Source of the DNA: Akkermansiaceae bacterium
GTDB taxonomy: Bacteria > Verrucomicrobiota > Verrucomicrobiia > Verrucomicrobiales > Akkermansiaceae
Length of the DNA stretch: 64,000 nt
Assembly: GCA_017798145.1 (NCBI GenBank)
Contig: CP059069.1
Location: 3,271,226 to 3,335,225, forward strand
Direction of reading: 5' to 3'
Below are positions 25,641-34,659 of this stretch, in pieces. Numbering within the stretch: position 1 is the stretch's first letter; every line of letters starts with the position of its first letter. A model generated the notes under the pieces. It was not told where the DNA came from. It did no database searches and was given only the letters and a program-made list of their open reading frames with translations. The position numbers and the translations under genes are program-made.

Positions 25641-26459
25641 ATGTCCAGCATCACCACCATTGAAAAACGGCATCTCGAAGACCTTTTCGAGATGAGTGGT
25701 GGCTTTGTCCTCAAATTTAGCAACCGCAACCGTTTTGCAGAAGCCGTGCGCGATGCAACGGGGTTGGATATTGAAGATTCAAGATATGCCTCCCAGGGGA
25801 CATCAATGGCAAAGCGGCTTCGAGCATTTTGGTCGCAGGAATCGGATCAAGTCGCAGGCCGGCTGATCAGTGCGTTTGTCAGCTATGCAGAAACGTTTAA
25901 TTCACCAGATCCCAAAATGGTTGCGACCTGCCGTCAGATCGCTCGTCGATTGACTGGTGAGTCTCAATCCTTCGATTCGATCACGGAAAGCCAGTTCCTT
26001 TCCCACGAATACCCTGAGGTGAAGTTCGATCACCTGCCTATCGAGTCCGGATTTGTTCCCGTGATTCAGCAGCGATGGCAGGAGGTGAGGAAATGCATGG
26101 ATGCAGGTGCTGACCTTTCGGCGATTATCCTGCTTGGCAGCATGCTGGAAGGCATTCTTTTGGGAGCGGCACAATCGAATTCAAAGGCATTCAATCAATC
26201 ATCTGCGGCCCCGAAGGATGATAGCGAAAAGGTTTTGCCTCATTGGAAATGGAATCTCTCCCAACTCATCGATGCCGCCTACGGCATCGGAATGCTCAAA
26301 CTGGATGTAAAAAAGTTCAGCCACGCGCTGCGTGATTTCAGGAACTATATTCACCCTTATCAGCAGAAGATTTCTGGATTCAACCCAGATCAAGATACTG
26401 CTCGAATTTGTGTTCACGTTTTCCGCGCGGCGGTGAATCAACTTTCCAAAAGCCAATGA
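25641..26459 (+). CDS. HEPN-like protein in the R-M operon
   Basis: A 272-residue cytoplasmic protein. The N-terminal 80 residues are helical and basic (FSNRNRFAEAVRDAT), reminiscent of AbiJ-type N-terminal domains. The C-terminal half (about 135-272) is helical, with AIILLGSMLEGILLGAA and then RDFRNYIHPYQQ. R231 to H238 fits the Rx4-6H motif of HEPN ribonucleases, and the two-helix context supports this. HEPN proteins of this kind are RNases in abortive infection and toxin-antitoxin systems. It lies 6 bases after hsdS and overlaps the DUF3800 gene by 4 bases. RNase activity is inferred; it could also be a non-catalytic HEPN-fold protein. Confidence 0.65.
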   Translation: MSSITTIEKRHLEDLFEMSGGFVLKFSNRNRFAEAVRDATGLDIEDSRYASQGTSMAKRLRAFWSQESDQVAGRLISAFVSYAETFNSPDPKMVATCRQIARRLTGESQSFDSITESQFLSHEYPEVKFDHLPIESGFVPVIQQRWQEVRKCMDAGADLSAIILLGSMLEGILLGAAQSNSKAFNQSSAAPKDDSEKVLPHWKWNLSQLIDAAYGIGMLKLDVKKFSHALRDFRNYIHPYQQKISGFNPDQDTARICVHVFRAAVNQLSKSQ

Positions 26460-27166
26460 GCGAGATTTACAACATTTACTGTGACGAAAGCTGCCATCTG
26501 GAAAACGACGGCCAGAAGAGCATGGTGCTAGGTGCCATTTCGTGCCCCAAGGATAAGGCCCGTGAGATCGCTGTTCGTTTGCGTGAGTTGAAGCAGGAGT
26601 GGGGCATGTCACGGCATATGGAGGTAAAGTGGAGCAGTGTGGCTCCGGCAAAGCTGGATTTCTACCGGCACTGGCTGGACTACTTTTTCGATGACGATGA
26701 TCTGAGCTTCCGGGCGCTGGTGATTCCCCGGAAAGCGGAACTGGAACATGGCAAATACGGTCAAAGCCATGACGACTGGTATTGGAAGATGTATTTCGAC
26801 ATGCTTAAAGCGGTGCTGAGGGAGGACAGGCGCTACCGGATCTTTCTCGACATCAAGGACACGCTTGGCGGGAAAAGGGTGGCCAAGCTGCACGACGTGC
26901 TTTGCAACAATCTCTATGATTTTGATCGGGAGATCGTCAGCTCCGTCCAGCTCGTGCATTCCCATGAGATCGAGCAGATGCAGCTTACGGATCTATTGAT
27001 AGGGGCATTGTCTTATCAGGCGCGGGGGCTCAAAACCAGTCCGGCCAAACTCGAACTGATTAAGCGTTTCAAGGAAAGGAGCAGGCTCTCGCTTGAACGC
27101 TCGACACTCCTTGGCGCAAAGAAAGTGAACCTGCTTTTCTGGCAACCCAATTTCCCCAAAGACTGA
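26456..27166 (+). CDS. DUF3800 domain protein
   Basis: A 236-residue protein. The start at 26456 (ATGA overlap with the preceding stop) gives IYCDES at the N-terminus, the DUF3800 hallmark acidic strand. Later motifs are YRIFLDIKDT (about 125-135) and EIEQMQLTDLLIGALSY (about 176-195), matching the family's C-terminal Q-x-x-D-LL pattern. The D/E set suggests an RNase H-like fold that binds metal, though activity of DUF3800 is not established. The family often appears in defence islands and prophages. It is followed by a start that overlaps its stop by one base, so it is translated with the 159-residue protein. Confidence 0.85.
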   Translation: MSEIYNIYCDESCHLENDGQKSMVLGAISCPKDKAREIAVRLRELKQEWGMSRHMEVKWSSVAPAKLDFYRHWLDYFFDDDDLSFRALVIPRKAELEHGKYGQSHDDWYWKMYFDMLKAVLREDRRYRIFLDIKDTLGGKRVAKLHDVLCNNLYDFDREIVSSVQLVHSHEIEQMQLTDLLIGALSYQARGLKTSPAKLELIKRFKERSRLSLERSTLLGAKKVNLLFWQPNFPKD

Positions 27167-27645
27167 TGGCAACGGACGATTGGCTGCCTCCCTTGATGGA
27201 GTTCAACGACTACGGGGGTGACTGGAATGCCTACCTTGACGCGATCTATGCGGCGTTTCGGAAGGATTTCGTGACCTCCAAGGCTTCGTTTCGCGGGCGT
27301 CGGCTGGGCTTGAAGCGTTATCCGGAATACGATGGCAAGGAGGCGACGTTCTGGCACATGACTTCCGAGGGGAGTGTGGAAGAGGAAAGGATTCCGGATT
27401 TTCGTCGCTGTGAGCGTATCCGCTGGCCGCGGCCGCTGATCGAGCACGAGGCGGAGCCTGAGGTGCTGGTATGGATTGAGCCCCGTGGGGCGAACGATGA
27501 CCGGATCCACATCTACCTGCCGGACGAGCGTTATCTGGTCGTGCTGGCGGATCGCGGAAACTACATCCTACCTTGGACGGCGTTCTACATTGAGCACGAA
27601 AACGGGCACCGGAAATACCTGAAACGCCATGCACTCCACTCCTAA
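27166..27645 (+). CDS. Uncharacterised protein paired with DUF3800
   Basis: A 159-residue cytoplasmic protein I cannot assign to a named family. The N-terminus is aromatic and acidic (MATDDWLPPLMEFNDYGGDW). The middle has RIRWPRPLIE and the C-terminal third reads like alternating beta strands (VLVWIEPRG, RIHIYLP, YLVVLADRG, YILPWTAFYIE) with a basic tail (HRKYLKRHALHS). This layout recalls small barnase/RelE-like or PBECR-type nuclease folds, but no catalytic set is clear, so that is speculation. It overlaps the DUF3800 stop by one base, implying a functional pair. Confidence 0.7.
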   Translation: MATDDWLPPLMEFNDYGGDWNAYLDAIYAAFRKDFVTSKASFRGRRLGLKRYPEYDGKEATFWHMTSEGSVEEERIPDFRRCERIRWPRPLIEHEAEPEVLVWIEPRGANDDRIHIYLPDERYLVVLADRGNYILPWTAFYIEHENGHRKYLKRHALHS

Positions 27646-27759
27646 AATAGCTGAAGCCGCCCCGAAGGACGGCCTCGTAACTCCTTCCACAGCATGGTGG
27701 ATGAGATGCAGAACCAGTAACACGTGGTTCCGAGGAGTCAACCCCTGAAATCCCAAACC

Positions 27760-30700
27760 ATGGCCTCCACCTACACCGAAGACCACCTCGTCGAGCAGCC
27801 TGCGATCCAGCTCATGCAGCATGAGCTGGGGTGGGATGTGATGAATTGCTTCGGGGAATGGCAAGGTGGGGTGAGTGATCTTGGGCGGGAGGGGAAGCGG
27901 GAGGTGGTTTTGACGGGACGGCTGAGGGCGGCGCTGCTTTCCCTGAATCCGGATCTGCCGGAGGAGGCGATTGATGTGGCGGTGGAGGAGCTTTCACGGG
28001 ACAGGACGGCGCTGAGTCTGGTGGAGGCGAACCGGGAGATAGCCAAGCTGCTGAAAGGCGGGGTGACGGTGAAGTTCCCCGACAAGGAGAATGGCGGGCA
28101 GCGGGTGGAGGTGGTGGCGGTGATCGATTGGGAGGTGCCGGAGAACAACGATTTCCTGCTGGCCTCGCAGTTCTGGGTGGCGGGGGAGTATTATACGAAA
28201 AGGCCGGATCTGATCGGTTTCGTGAACGGTCTGCCGCTTGTGCTGATGGAGCTGAAAGCGCCGGGCGAGAATGTGCGGCAGGGTTACGACAAGAACATCG
28301 CGGACTACAAGGGTTCGATCCCGCAGCTTTTCCACTATAACGGGTTGATCATCGTATCCAACGGGGTGCAGAGCAAGATCGGCAGCCTGACGGCGAAGTG
28401 GGAGCACTACGGGGATTGGAAAAAGGCGGTGAGCGAGGAGGAGGCACCGGACATTTCCCTGAACACCCTGCTGCGCGGGACTTGCGACAAGGGGCGGCTG
28501 CTGGATCTGGTGGAGAATTTTTCCCGCTTCTCCGATGAGAAGGGGAAGACGCAGAAGCTGGTGGCGAGAAACCATCAGTTCCTGGGGGTGAACCGTGCGG
28601 TGGAGGCGCTGAAGCAGGCGAAGGATGGGAGGATAGGGGTTTTCTGGCACACGCAGGGATCGGGGAAGAGTTACTCGATGGTGTTCTTCGCGGAGAAGGT
28701 GTTCCGCAAGATCGCGGGGAACTGGACCTTCGTGGTGATCACGGACAGGATGGAGCTGGATAGACAGATCTCCGATACTTTCGCAAACTGCGGGGCGGCG
28801 AACGGCAAGAACTCGAAGGCGACGAGCGCGAGCCATCTGCGGGAGCTGCTGACGGCGGATCACCGGTATGTGTTCACGCTGATCCATAAGTTCCGCACGG
28901 AGCCGGGGACGCTGCATCCGGTGCTCTCGGAGCGGGACGACATCATCGTGCTGACGGATGAGGCGCACCGCAGCCAATACGATACGCTGGCGATGAACAT
29001 GCGCACGGCGCTGCCGAATGCGAAGTTCGTGGCATTCACGGGAACCCCGCTGATCGCCGGGGAGGAGAGGACGCGGGAGGTTTTTGGCGAATACGTGAGC
29101 ATCTATGATTTCAAGCAGTCCGTGGAGGACGGTGCGACGGTGCCGCTCTACTATGAGAACCGGACGAAGGAGCTGGAGATCACGAACCCGGAGCTGAACG
29201 AGGAGATCTACCAGACCATCGAGGACGCGGGGCTGGACGAGGATCAGGAGGAGAAGCTCAAGAAGGTGCTGGGTCAGAAATACCATCTCATCACCCGCGA
29301 CGACAGGCTGGACGAGGTGGCGAAGGACATCGTGCACCATTTCCTGAACCGCGGCTACCAGGGCAAGGCGATGGTGGTATCCATCGACAAGCTGACGACC
29401 CTGCGGATGTTCGAAAAGGTCAAGGCGGAGTGGAATGCGGAGACGGCACGGGTGAGAGCGAGGCTAGCGAAGATGAGCCCGCAGTTTCCGGAATACGAAG
29501 AACTGAACGCGCGGCTCAAGAATCTGGTGGAGACGGATATGGCGGTGGTCGTCTCACCGGGTCAGAACGAGATCACGGAGATGGCGGCGAAGGGATTCGA
29601 TATCCTGCCGCACCGGGAGCGGATGGTGAAAGAGGATCTGGAGGAGAAGTTCAAGAATCCGGAGGACAAGTTCCGCCTGGTCTTCGTCTGTGCGATGTGG
29701 CTCACGGGCTTCGATGCGCCGAGTTGCTCGACTCTCTATCTCGACAAGCCGATGCGCGGCCACACGCTGATGCAGACCATCGCCCGCGCGAACCGGGTCT
29801 ATGGCGACAAGGTGAACGGCCTGATCGTGGACTACGCGAATGTTTTCCAGGAACTGGAGAAGGCACTGGCGATCTACGGAGCGGGCGGCAGCGGCGGGGA
29901 ACTGCCGGTCAAAGACAAGACCGAGCTGGTGGAGGCGCTGAAAATCGCGCTGGAACAGGTGACGGAGTATTGCCGGAAACAGAATGTGGATCTGGCGGCG
30001 ATCCCGAACTCCTCGGACAAGCTTTTCATCCCTGCGGTGAACCAACTGATGCGCACGGACGAGGTGCGGGATGAATTTCTAGCGCAATCCAATGATGTCG
30101 CGAGGCTCTACAAGGCCGTGATGCCGGATCCGGTGATCCCCCTGCTGGCACCGAAGGCGCAGCTGATTGCGGAGCTGGCGAAATCGGTAAGGGCAACGAA
30201 GGATGCAGTGAACATCACCGAGGTGATGGAGAAGATTTCGGGTGTGCTGGATGGATCTATCGTGACGACGGCGAAGGAAGAGCCGGGTGCGCCTGCGAAG
30301 ACGATCGACCTGAGCAAGATCGACTACGGGGCGCTGGCGAGGAAGTTCGAGAAGAGCAAGACGAAGAACATCGAGGCGCAGCAACTGCGGGCGCTGATCG
30401 AGCGGAAGCTGGACAACCTGATACGACTGAACGCGAGCCGTTACGATTTCCTCGACCGCTTCCAGAAGATGATCGAGGCATACAACAGCGGGGCGCTGAG
30501 CATCGAGCAGTTGTTCGCGGATCTGGTGACCTTCACCAAGGATCTCAGCGAAGAGGAGCAGCGCCACCTGCGGGAAAACGTCAGCGAGGAAGAGCTGGCG
30601 GTGTTCGATATCCTCACAAGGCCGGGTCCGGATCTTTCCCCGCAGGAGACGGAAGCGATCAAGAAGGTCTGCCGGGACTTGCTGGCGAAGCTGAAGACCG

Positions 30701-30897
30701 AGAAACTGGTGCTGGAATGGAGAACCAGACGCACGACCCGCGCGGCTGTGCGGGTGGAGATCGAGAAGATGCTGGATTCCGGATTGCCGGAGAAATACAC
30801 CACCGAACTCTTCGAATCCAAATGCGGAGCGCTGTTCCAGCACGTGCTCGAAAAGTATCCGGATCAGGGGGCGAGTGTTTACGGAGAGGCGAGCTGA
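27760..30897 (+). CDS. hsdR: Type I restriction-modification system endonuclease subunit
   Basis: A 1045-residue ATP-dependent translocase-nuclease. The N-terminal PD-ExK nuclease has D150, E164 and K166 (PDLIGF ... LMELKAPG). Helicase motifs follow: Walker A TQGSGKS (K303), DEAH 400-403, FVAFTGTPL and ARANRVYGDK. The C-terminal half is helical and binds the methyltransferase core. The start at ATG 27760 (MASTYTEDHL) was chosen because HsdR proteins usually begin this way; an upstream GTG at 27724 would add 12 residues. A gap of 114 bases after the 159-residue gene makes a separate promoter possible. Complete, so restriction is expected to be active. Confidence 0.95.
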   Translation: MASTYTEDHLVEQPAIQLMQHELGWDVMNCFGEWQGGVSDLGREGKREVVLTGRLRAALLSLNPDLPEEAIDVAVEELSRDRTALSLVEANREIAKLLKGGVTVKFPDKENGGQRVEVVAVIDWEVPENNDFLLASQFWVAGEYYTKRPDLIGFVNGLPLVLMELKAPGENVRQGYDKNIADYKGSIPQLFHYNGLIIVSNGVQSKIGSLTAKWEHYGDWKKAVSEEEAPDISLNTLLRGTCDKGRLLDLVENFSRFSDEKGKTQKLVARNHQFLGVNRAVEALKQAKDGRIGVFWHTQGSGKSYSMVFFAEKVFRKIAGNWTFVVITDRMELDRQISDTFANCGAANGKNSKATSASHLRELLTADHRYVFTLIHKFRTEPGTLHPVLSERDDIIVLTDEAHRSQYDTLAMNMRTALPNAKFVAFTGTPLIAGEERTREVFGEYVSIYDFKQSVEDGATVPLYYENRTKELEITNPELNEEIYQTIEDAGLDEDQEEKLKKVLGQKYHLITRDDRLDEVAKDIVHHFLNRGYQGKAMVVSIDKLTTLRMFEKVKAEWNAETARVRARLAKMSPQFPEYEELNARLKNLVETDMAVVVSPGQNEITEMAAKGFDILPHRERMVKEDLEEKFKNPEDKFRLVFVCAMWLTGFDAPSCSTLYLDKPMRGHTLMQTIARANRVYGDKVNGLIVDYANVFQELEKALAIYGAGGSGGELPVKDKTELVEALKIALEQVTEYCRKQNVDLAAIPNSSDKLFIPAVNQLMRTDEVRDEFLAQSNDVARLYKAVMPDPVIPLLAPKAQLIAELAKSVRATKDAVNITEVMEKISGVLDGSIVTTAKEEPGAPAKTIDLSKIDYGALARKFEKSKTKNIEAQQLRALIERKLDNLIRLNASRYDFLDRFQKMIEAYNSGALSIEQLFADLVTFTKDLSEEEQRHLRENVSEEELAVFDILTRPGPDLSPQETEAIKKVCRDLLAKLKTEKLVLEWRTRRTTRAAVRVEIEKMLDSGLPEKYTTELFESKCGALFQHVLEKYPDQGASVYGEAS

Positions 30898-30927
30898 AGC
30901 TCGCGGTCCGATGGGGAATCATATGAT

Positions 30928-30946
30928 GGGCGACCGTAGATCGCCC
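30928..30946. other. Short hairpin between hsdR and pyrE
   Basis: A 6-bp stem (GGGCGA / TCGCCC) with a 7-base loop lies between the convergent ends of hsdR and pyrE. There is no T-tract on either side, so a shared terminator is possible but not convincing. Confidence 0.35.
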
Positions 30947-30956
30947 CCACGTGCTT

Positions 30957-31523
30957 TCAAGAGAGCAGCGTCGTCCGCGTGAAGAGCGGGATGACGTGGA
31001 TGCCGCGTGCTTCGATGGCCTGGCGGCCGCCTTCCTCACGGTCCACCAGGACGATGCAGAATTTCACATGGCCGCCTTCCTTTTCGATGGCGTCGATGGC
31101 TTTGAGGGTGGAGCCGCCGGTGGTGATGACGTCATCGACGACGATGACGTTCTGGCCGGGGGCGAAGTTGCCTTCGATCTGCTTCCCTGCGCCGTGGCCT
31201 TTGGGTTCCTTGCGGACGGTGAAGACCTGGAGGGCTTCGTCCGGATGGGAGCGGGCGGAGGCCATGCCGATCGCGAGGGAGATGGGGTCGGCCCCGAGGG
31301 TCATGCCGCCGATGGCCTGGATGGAGAGCTTTTCGGAATGGATCTTGGAACGGACTGCGTGCCATCCGAGATCCCCGATGAGGGCGGCGCCGAAGGGATC
31401 GAGGGCGGTGACGCGGCAGTCGATGTAGAGGTCGGAATGTTTCCCGGAGGCGAGGGTGAAGCTGCCGGTGCGGACGGATTTTTTCAGGAGCAGGGCTTTG
31501 AGGTCGGCTGTGGTCTGGAGCAT
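30957..31523 (-). CDS. pyrE: Orotate phosphoribosyltransferase
   Basis: A 188-residue enzyme of pyrimidine synthesis that joins orotate to PRPP to give OMP. The start at 31523 (MLQTTADLKALL) was chosen over a much longer frame whose extra residues look non-coding. Family motifs are present: SFTLASGKHSDLYID at the N-terminus and the PRPP-binding NVIVVDDVITTGGST (125-139). Length suits bacterial OPRTs. Convergent with hsdR; the gap to the divergent sigma-factor gene (31524-31746, 223 bases) shows no other gene and carries both promoters. Confidence 0.93.
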   Translation of the reverse strand: MLQTTADLKALLLKKSVRTGSFTLASGKHSDLYIDCRVTALDPFGAALIGDLGWHAVRSKIHSEKLSIQAIGGMTLGADPISLAIGMASARSHPDEALQVFTVRKEPKGHGAGKQIEGNFAPGQNVIVVDDVITTGGSTLKAIDAIEKEGGHVKFCIVLVDREEGGRQAIEARGIHVIPLFTRTTLLS

Positions 31524-31746
31524 GTGGTGAGGATGAATGGCCGTGCCCGAACGTCCAACCATTTCAGCGCCGCGTGCCGCAGCGTCCGCCCGGCGTTGCA
31601 TGGCGCGGCCATCAGGGAATCTCACGGAAACGCCATGAGACCCCAGGCGTCCTGGCGGCACCCTTCATTCTGACATTGCGCCGCCGCCCTGCCGCCTGCA
31701 ACATCCCTACGGCGTATGTTGCTCCGCCATTTTCCCTACGAAACCG

Positions 31747-32409
31747 ATGAATAAGCCGAGAGGTGATGCGTCCAAACCAGTGCCAAGTCCGCAAGGATCC
31801 GCAGACACGGATGCTGCGGCGGGGGATGCCGAAGAGGATTCCGCGCTGGTGGGCTTGGCGCAGCAGGGTGACATGCGTGCCTACGACGCGCTGGTCATCC
31901 GCCATCAGGGAAGGATTTACGCAATGATACGGAACATGGTCAAAAACGACGCCGATGCCTGGGATCTCTCCCAGGATGTCTTCGTGAAGGCGTGGCAGGC
32001 ACTGCCGCGCTTCGAGGCGCGTGCCCGTTTTTCCACCTGGCTGTTCCGCATCGCCCACAACACCGTCTACGACTGGGTGCGGAAACGCAAGATCGAGGGC
32101 GCCGGCGAGCTCAACGACGAGATCTTCAACCGCGACAGCATCGAGGCCTCCGCGCGCACGGCTCCGTCCGTTGCCGATGCCCCGGATGATGCCCTTTCCA
32201 ACACCGAACTGCGCGCAAAGATCGAGGAAGCCCTGGGGAAACTCAGCGAAGAACACCGCGAGGCCGTGATCCTCAAGGATGTGCAGGGGCTTTCCTACAA
32301 GGAAATCGCCGAGGTGATGGGCAGCACCCTCGGTACCGTGATGAGCCGCCTCTTTTACGCCCGCCAGAAACTCCAAACCCTCCTGAAAGATGAATACGAA
32401 TCCCGATGA
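31747..32409 (+). CDS. ECF-type RNA polymerase sigma factor
   Basis: A 220-residue RpoE-like sigma-70 factor. A disordered acidic tail (1-28) is followed by region 2 (about 35-105, with DLSQDVFVKAW and FSTWLFRIAHN), an acidic linker, and region 4 (about 155-210, with SYKEIAEVMG and TVMSRLFYARQKLQ), which binds the -35 element. It is the first gene of a co-directional run and overlaps the putative anti-sigma gene by 20 bases, the usual sign of coupled sigma/anti-sigma expression. It probably responds to an envelope signal and likely autoregulates, but no promoter could be confirmed. Confidence 0.93.
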   Translation: MNKPRGDASKPVPSPQGSADTDAAAGDAEEDSALVGLAQQGDMRAYDALVIRHQGRIYAMIRNMVKNDADAWDLSQDVFVKAWQALPRFEARARFSTWLFRIAHNTVYDWVRKRKIEGAGELNDEIFNRDSIEASARTAPSVADAPDDALSNTELRAKIEEALGKLSEEHREAVILKDVQGLSYKEIAEVMGSTLGTVMSRLFYARQKLQTLLKDEYESR

Positions 32410-32983
32410 AACCAAGCTGGCACTTTGGCTGGACGATGAGCTGACCGGTGCCGAGCTCGCCGCCATGGATGCGTGGGCGGCGGACAAGCCGGAGCAACTC
32501 GCCGCCCGCGGGGAGCTGCGCCGTTACCGGAACATGATGGCCTCAGCACTGCCTGCCAGCGAGGAGCCGCCGTATCCGGATTTTTTCCTCAGCCGCGTAA
32601 ACCAAGGCATCAGGGATCTCCAGGCTGCGCAAACAGCACCCGCACCTGCCGCAGCCCCATTCTGGAAATCCTGGCTCATGCCCATCGCCGCCTGTGCGGG
32701 GATGGTGCTCGCCTTCGGGATAGGTCGGCACGCCTCTCCGGACGGTGGCCAGCCGCTTACCGTTGTGCCACCGGCGACGCCGCGCATCTACACGCCGGAA
32801 GAGGGCGTGGATGCCGAGTGGTTTGCCAGCACCGGTGCCGGTGCGAATGTGATCGTCCTCCAGGGCGTCAGCGCGATCCCTGACTCCACGGACTTCTCGG
32901 AAACCGTTTACGTGCCCACCGCCCGGGAGTCCGACAGGACGGCCGGGCAGCGCAAGCAAGACCCCGAATCCAGCACCCAATGA
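32390..32983 (+). CDS. Putative anti-sigma factor, single transmembrane helix
   Basis: A 197-residue protein. The N-terminus (KLALWLDDELTGAELAAMDA) resembles the sigma-binding region of anti-sigma factors that start with xLDGELxxxE. It lacks the HxxxCxxC zinc motif of the ZAS group. A Pro/Ala-rich linker leads to one membrane helix (about 95-112, SWLMPIAACAGMVLAFGIG). The rest (about 120-197) would be periplasmic and is polar. It overlaps the sigma gene by 20 bases and the next gene by 4. Assignment as anti-sigma rests on position, topology and the weak N-terminal match. Confidence 0.75.
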   Translation: MNTNPDETKLALWLDDELTGAELAAMDAWAADKPEQLAARGELRRYRNMMASALPASEEPPYPDFFLSRVNQGIRDLQAAQTAPAPAAAPFWKSWLMPIAACAGMVLAFGIGRHASPDGGQPLTVVPPATPRIYTPEEGVDAEWFASTGAGANVIVLQGVSAIPDSTDFSETVYVPTARESDRTAGQRKQDPESSTQ

Positions 32984-33477
32984 AATCCTTCCGACATCTC
33001 TCGCTAGGCTTATTGCTGGCACTCGCATCGCTGCAGGCCCCGGCTCGCGCTCAGGAGGATCCGGGCCGGGCAAAGGTCGGCCAGCTTGAGGTGACGGTGT
33101 ATTTTGCCACCGACGGGGATCCGCAGGCCGCTGGGGCAAATGCCAGGGAAATTTCCGAAGAGCTCCGGGCGCGGCTGATCAGTGAGGAAAAACTCAGATT
33201 CTCCCACTACCGCGCGCTTGGCGCCGAGACTCAGCCGATTTTCCGCAGCTATGAGAACTGGGCGCAGCCGCTCAAGCCATCCGATGAGATCCTCGTGCGT
33301 TTCGAGACCCGCATCCAACCGCAGGAGGATTCCGTCCTGCTCGACCTGGAGCTCTGGCTTGCGCGGAAAAAAATCCTCAAGACCGACGCCCATCTGCGTC
33401 GGAGTCACCCCTTTACGTGCTGGGTCCCCGAATGGCGCGGCGGGCGACTCATCATCGCCGTTGAGCTTGCGAACTGA
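32980..33477 (+). CDS. Exported protein of unknown function in sigma operon
   Basis: A 165-residue protein with a signal peptide (MKSFRHLSLGLLLALASLQA, cut near ARAQ). The mature part has one obvious beta-rich region with VGQLEVTVYFATDG and ILVRFETRIQP; no family or catalytic motif is recognised. It starts at ATGA overlapping the anti-sigma stop, and is followed 13 bases later by the DUF1573 gene, so it belongs to the sigma-controlled operon. Likely periplasmic. Confidence 0.8.
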   Translation: MKSFRHLSLGLLLALASLQAPARAQEDPGRAKVGQLEVTVYFATDGDPQAAGANAREISEELRARLISEEKLRFSHYRALGAETQPIFRSYENWAQPLKPSDEILVRFETRIQPQEDSVLLDLELWLARKKILKTDAHLRRSHPFTCWVPEWRGGRLIIAVELAN

Positions 33478-33490
33478 ACCGAGACGCGCA

Positions 33491-34183
33491 ATGATGAACT
33501 CCATGAAAGCCCTAGCACTGCTCCTGTTGCTTGCCGCCGCCCTTCCGGCCGCCGCCGCCCTCCGCTTTGAGGCACCGTCCATCAAGGCCGAGGCGAACCT
33601 AGATGACAAGTTCATCACCAGGGATTTCAAGTTCACCAACAGCGGAGACAAAGCGGTTACGATCAGGGAAGCCGATGCCGGCTGCTCTTGCCTTGCCATT
33701 CAGGTGGCGGGCGGCAAGCTCAATTACGCCCCCGGCGAAACCGGCACCCTCCGCGCCGTCTTCGAGCTTGGAAGCTTCCAGGGCACCGTGGAAAAGCAGA
33801 TCAATGTCTGGCTGGAAGGCGATCCCGAGGAAAAGCCATCCACGACCCTCTCGATGAGCGTCCACATCCCTGTCATCATCAGCGTGGAACCAAAAAGCGT
33901 GAAATGGCAGGTCGGCGGGCCGGCGGACATGCAGGTCATCGAGGTGACCATGGATTACGGGAAGCCGATCCGCGTCACTTCCGTAGCAACCGGCAACGAC
34001 ATGTTTTCCGCGGAACTCGTGACCATCGAGGAGGGGAAACGCTACGCGATCCAGGTCAAGCCGGCGAAAGGGACGGATGCGGGCGGCCTTGCGGTTGTCC
34101 GCATCGAGACGGATGTGGATGTCGAGAAACAGCGCGTCCAGCAGGCATTCGCGGTCATTTCCGCACCCATCGGAAAGCGCTGA
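33491..34183 (+). CDS. DUF1573 domain protein, exported
   Basis: A 230-residue protein with a signal peptide (KALALLLLLAAALPAAAAL) and an Ig-like DUF1573 domain at about 25-125, marked by FKFTNSGDKAV, the AGCSCLAI Cys pair and YAPGETGTLRAVF. A second beta domain follows. Two ATGs 3 bases apart (33491, 33494) and one at 33503 are all possible starts. DUF1573 proteins are frequent in Bacteroidota and PVC bacteria, with unknown role. Stop overlaps the next start by one base. Confidence 0.85.
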   Translation: MMNSMKALALLLLLAAALPAAAALRFEAPSIKAEANLDDKFITRDFKFTNSGDKAVTIREADAGCSCLAIQVAGGKLNYAPGETGTLRAVFELGSFQGTVEKQINVWLEGDPEEKPSTTLSMSVHIPVIISVEPKSVKWQVGGPADMQVIEVTMDYGKPIRVTSVATGNDMFSAELVTIEEGKRYAIQVKPAKGTDAGGLAVVRIETDVDVEKQRVQQAFAVISAPIGKR

Positions 34184-34659
34184 TGAACACCGCCGCCGCG
34201 CAGCTTGGCGTGATTGCCGCAATGTCCCTGGCTGCGGCCGGAGCCACTTGGCTCTTGAAAGGGCCGCCAGCCCCACCTGCTGCCTTCCACTGCGATGCGA
34301 AGGAAATCGGGGAGGATGAGATATGCCTTGCCGATGTCGCCGGGAATGTCATCTGGGTGGATGCCCGTACACGCTCCGAGTGGGAGGAAAACGGCCTGGA
34401 TGGGTCCATCCTCTGGAACATGGACCCCAAGGAGGATCAGAATGAAATGGAAGCCGGTGCGATGATGCGCATCGCCGCCGCAGGTGCCGATCTCGTGGTG
34501 GTCTATTGCGGCAGCAAGGCCTGCGGCACCAGCAAGGAAATCGCACACCGCATCCGCGCCCTCGGTACAGGCACGAAGGTGAAAACCCTCCACGGCGGCT
34601 GGGATGCGCTACGGGGGCGGGGGAGGAATCCGCTCACGGATTCCAGTTCAGGGCCTTGA
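34183..34659 (+). CDS. Rhodanese-like domain protein, membrane-anchored
   Basis: A 158-residue protein with an N-terminal membrane segment (QLGVIAAMSLAAAGATWLL) that could be an uncleaved anchor. A rhodanese domain follows (about 45-150): VIWVDARTRSEWEENG, and an active-site loop YCGSKACGTS whose first Cys is the likely sulfur acceptor. It may transfer sulfur or act in thiol redox in the envelope. It ends the sigma operon, overlapping the DUF1573 stop by one base. Its last 26 bases overlap the 3' end of the convergent zinc-ribbon gene. Confidence 0.85.
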   Translation: MNTAAAQLGVIAAMSLAAAGATWLLKGPPAPPAAFHCDAKEIGEDEICLADVAGNVIWVDARTRSEWEENGLDGSILWNMDPKEDQNEMEAGAMMRIAAAGADLVVVYCGSKACGTSKEIAHRIRALGTGTKVKTLHGGWDALRGRGRNPLTDSSSGP

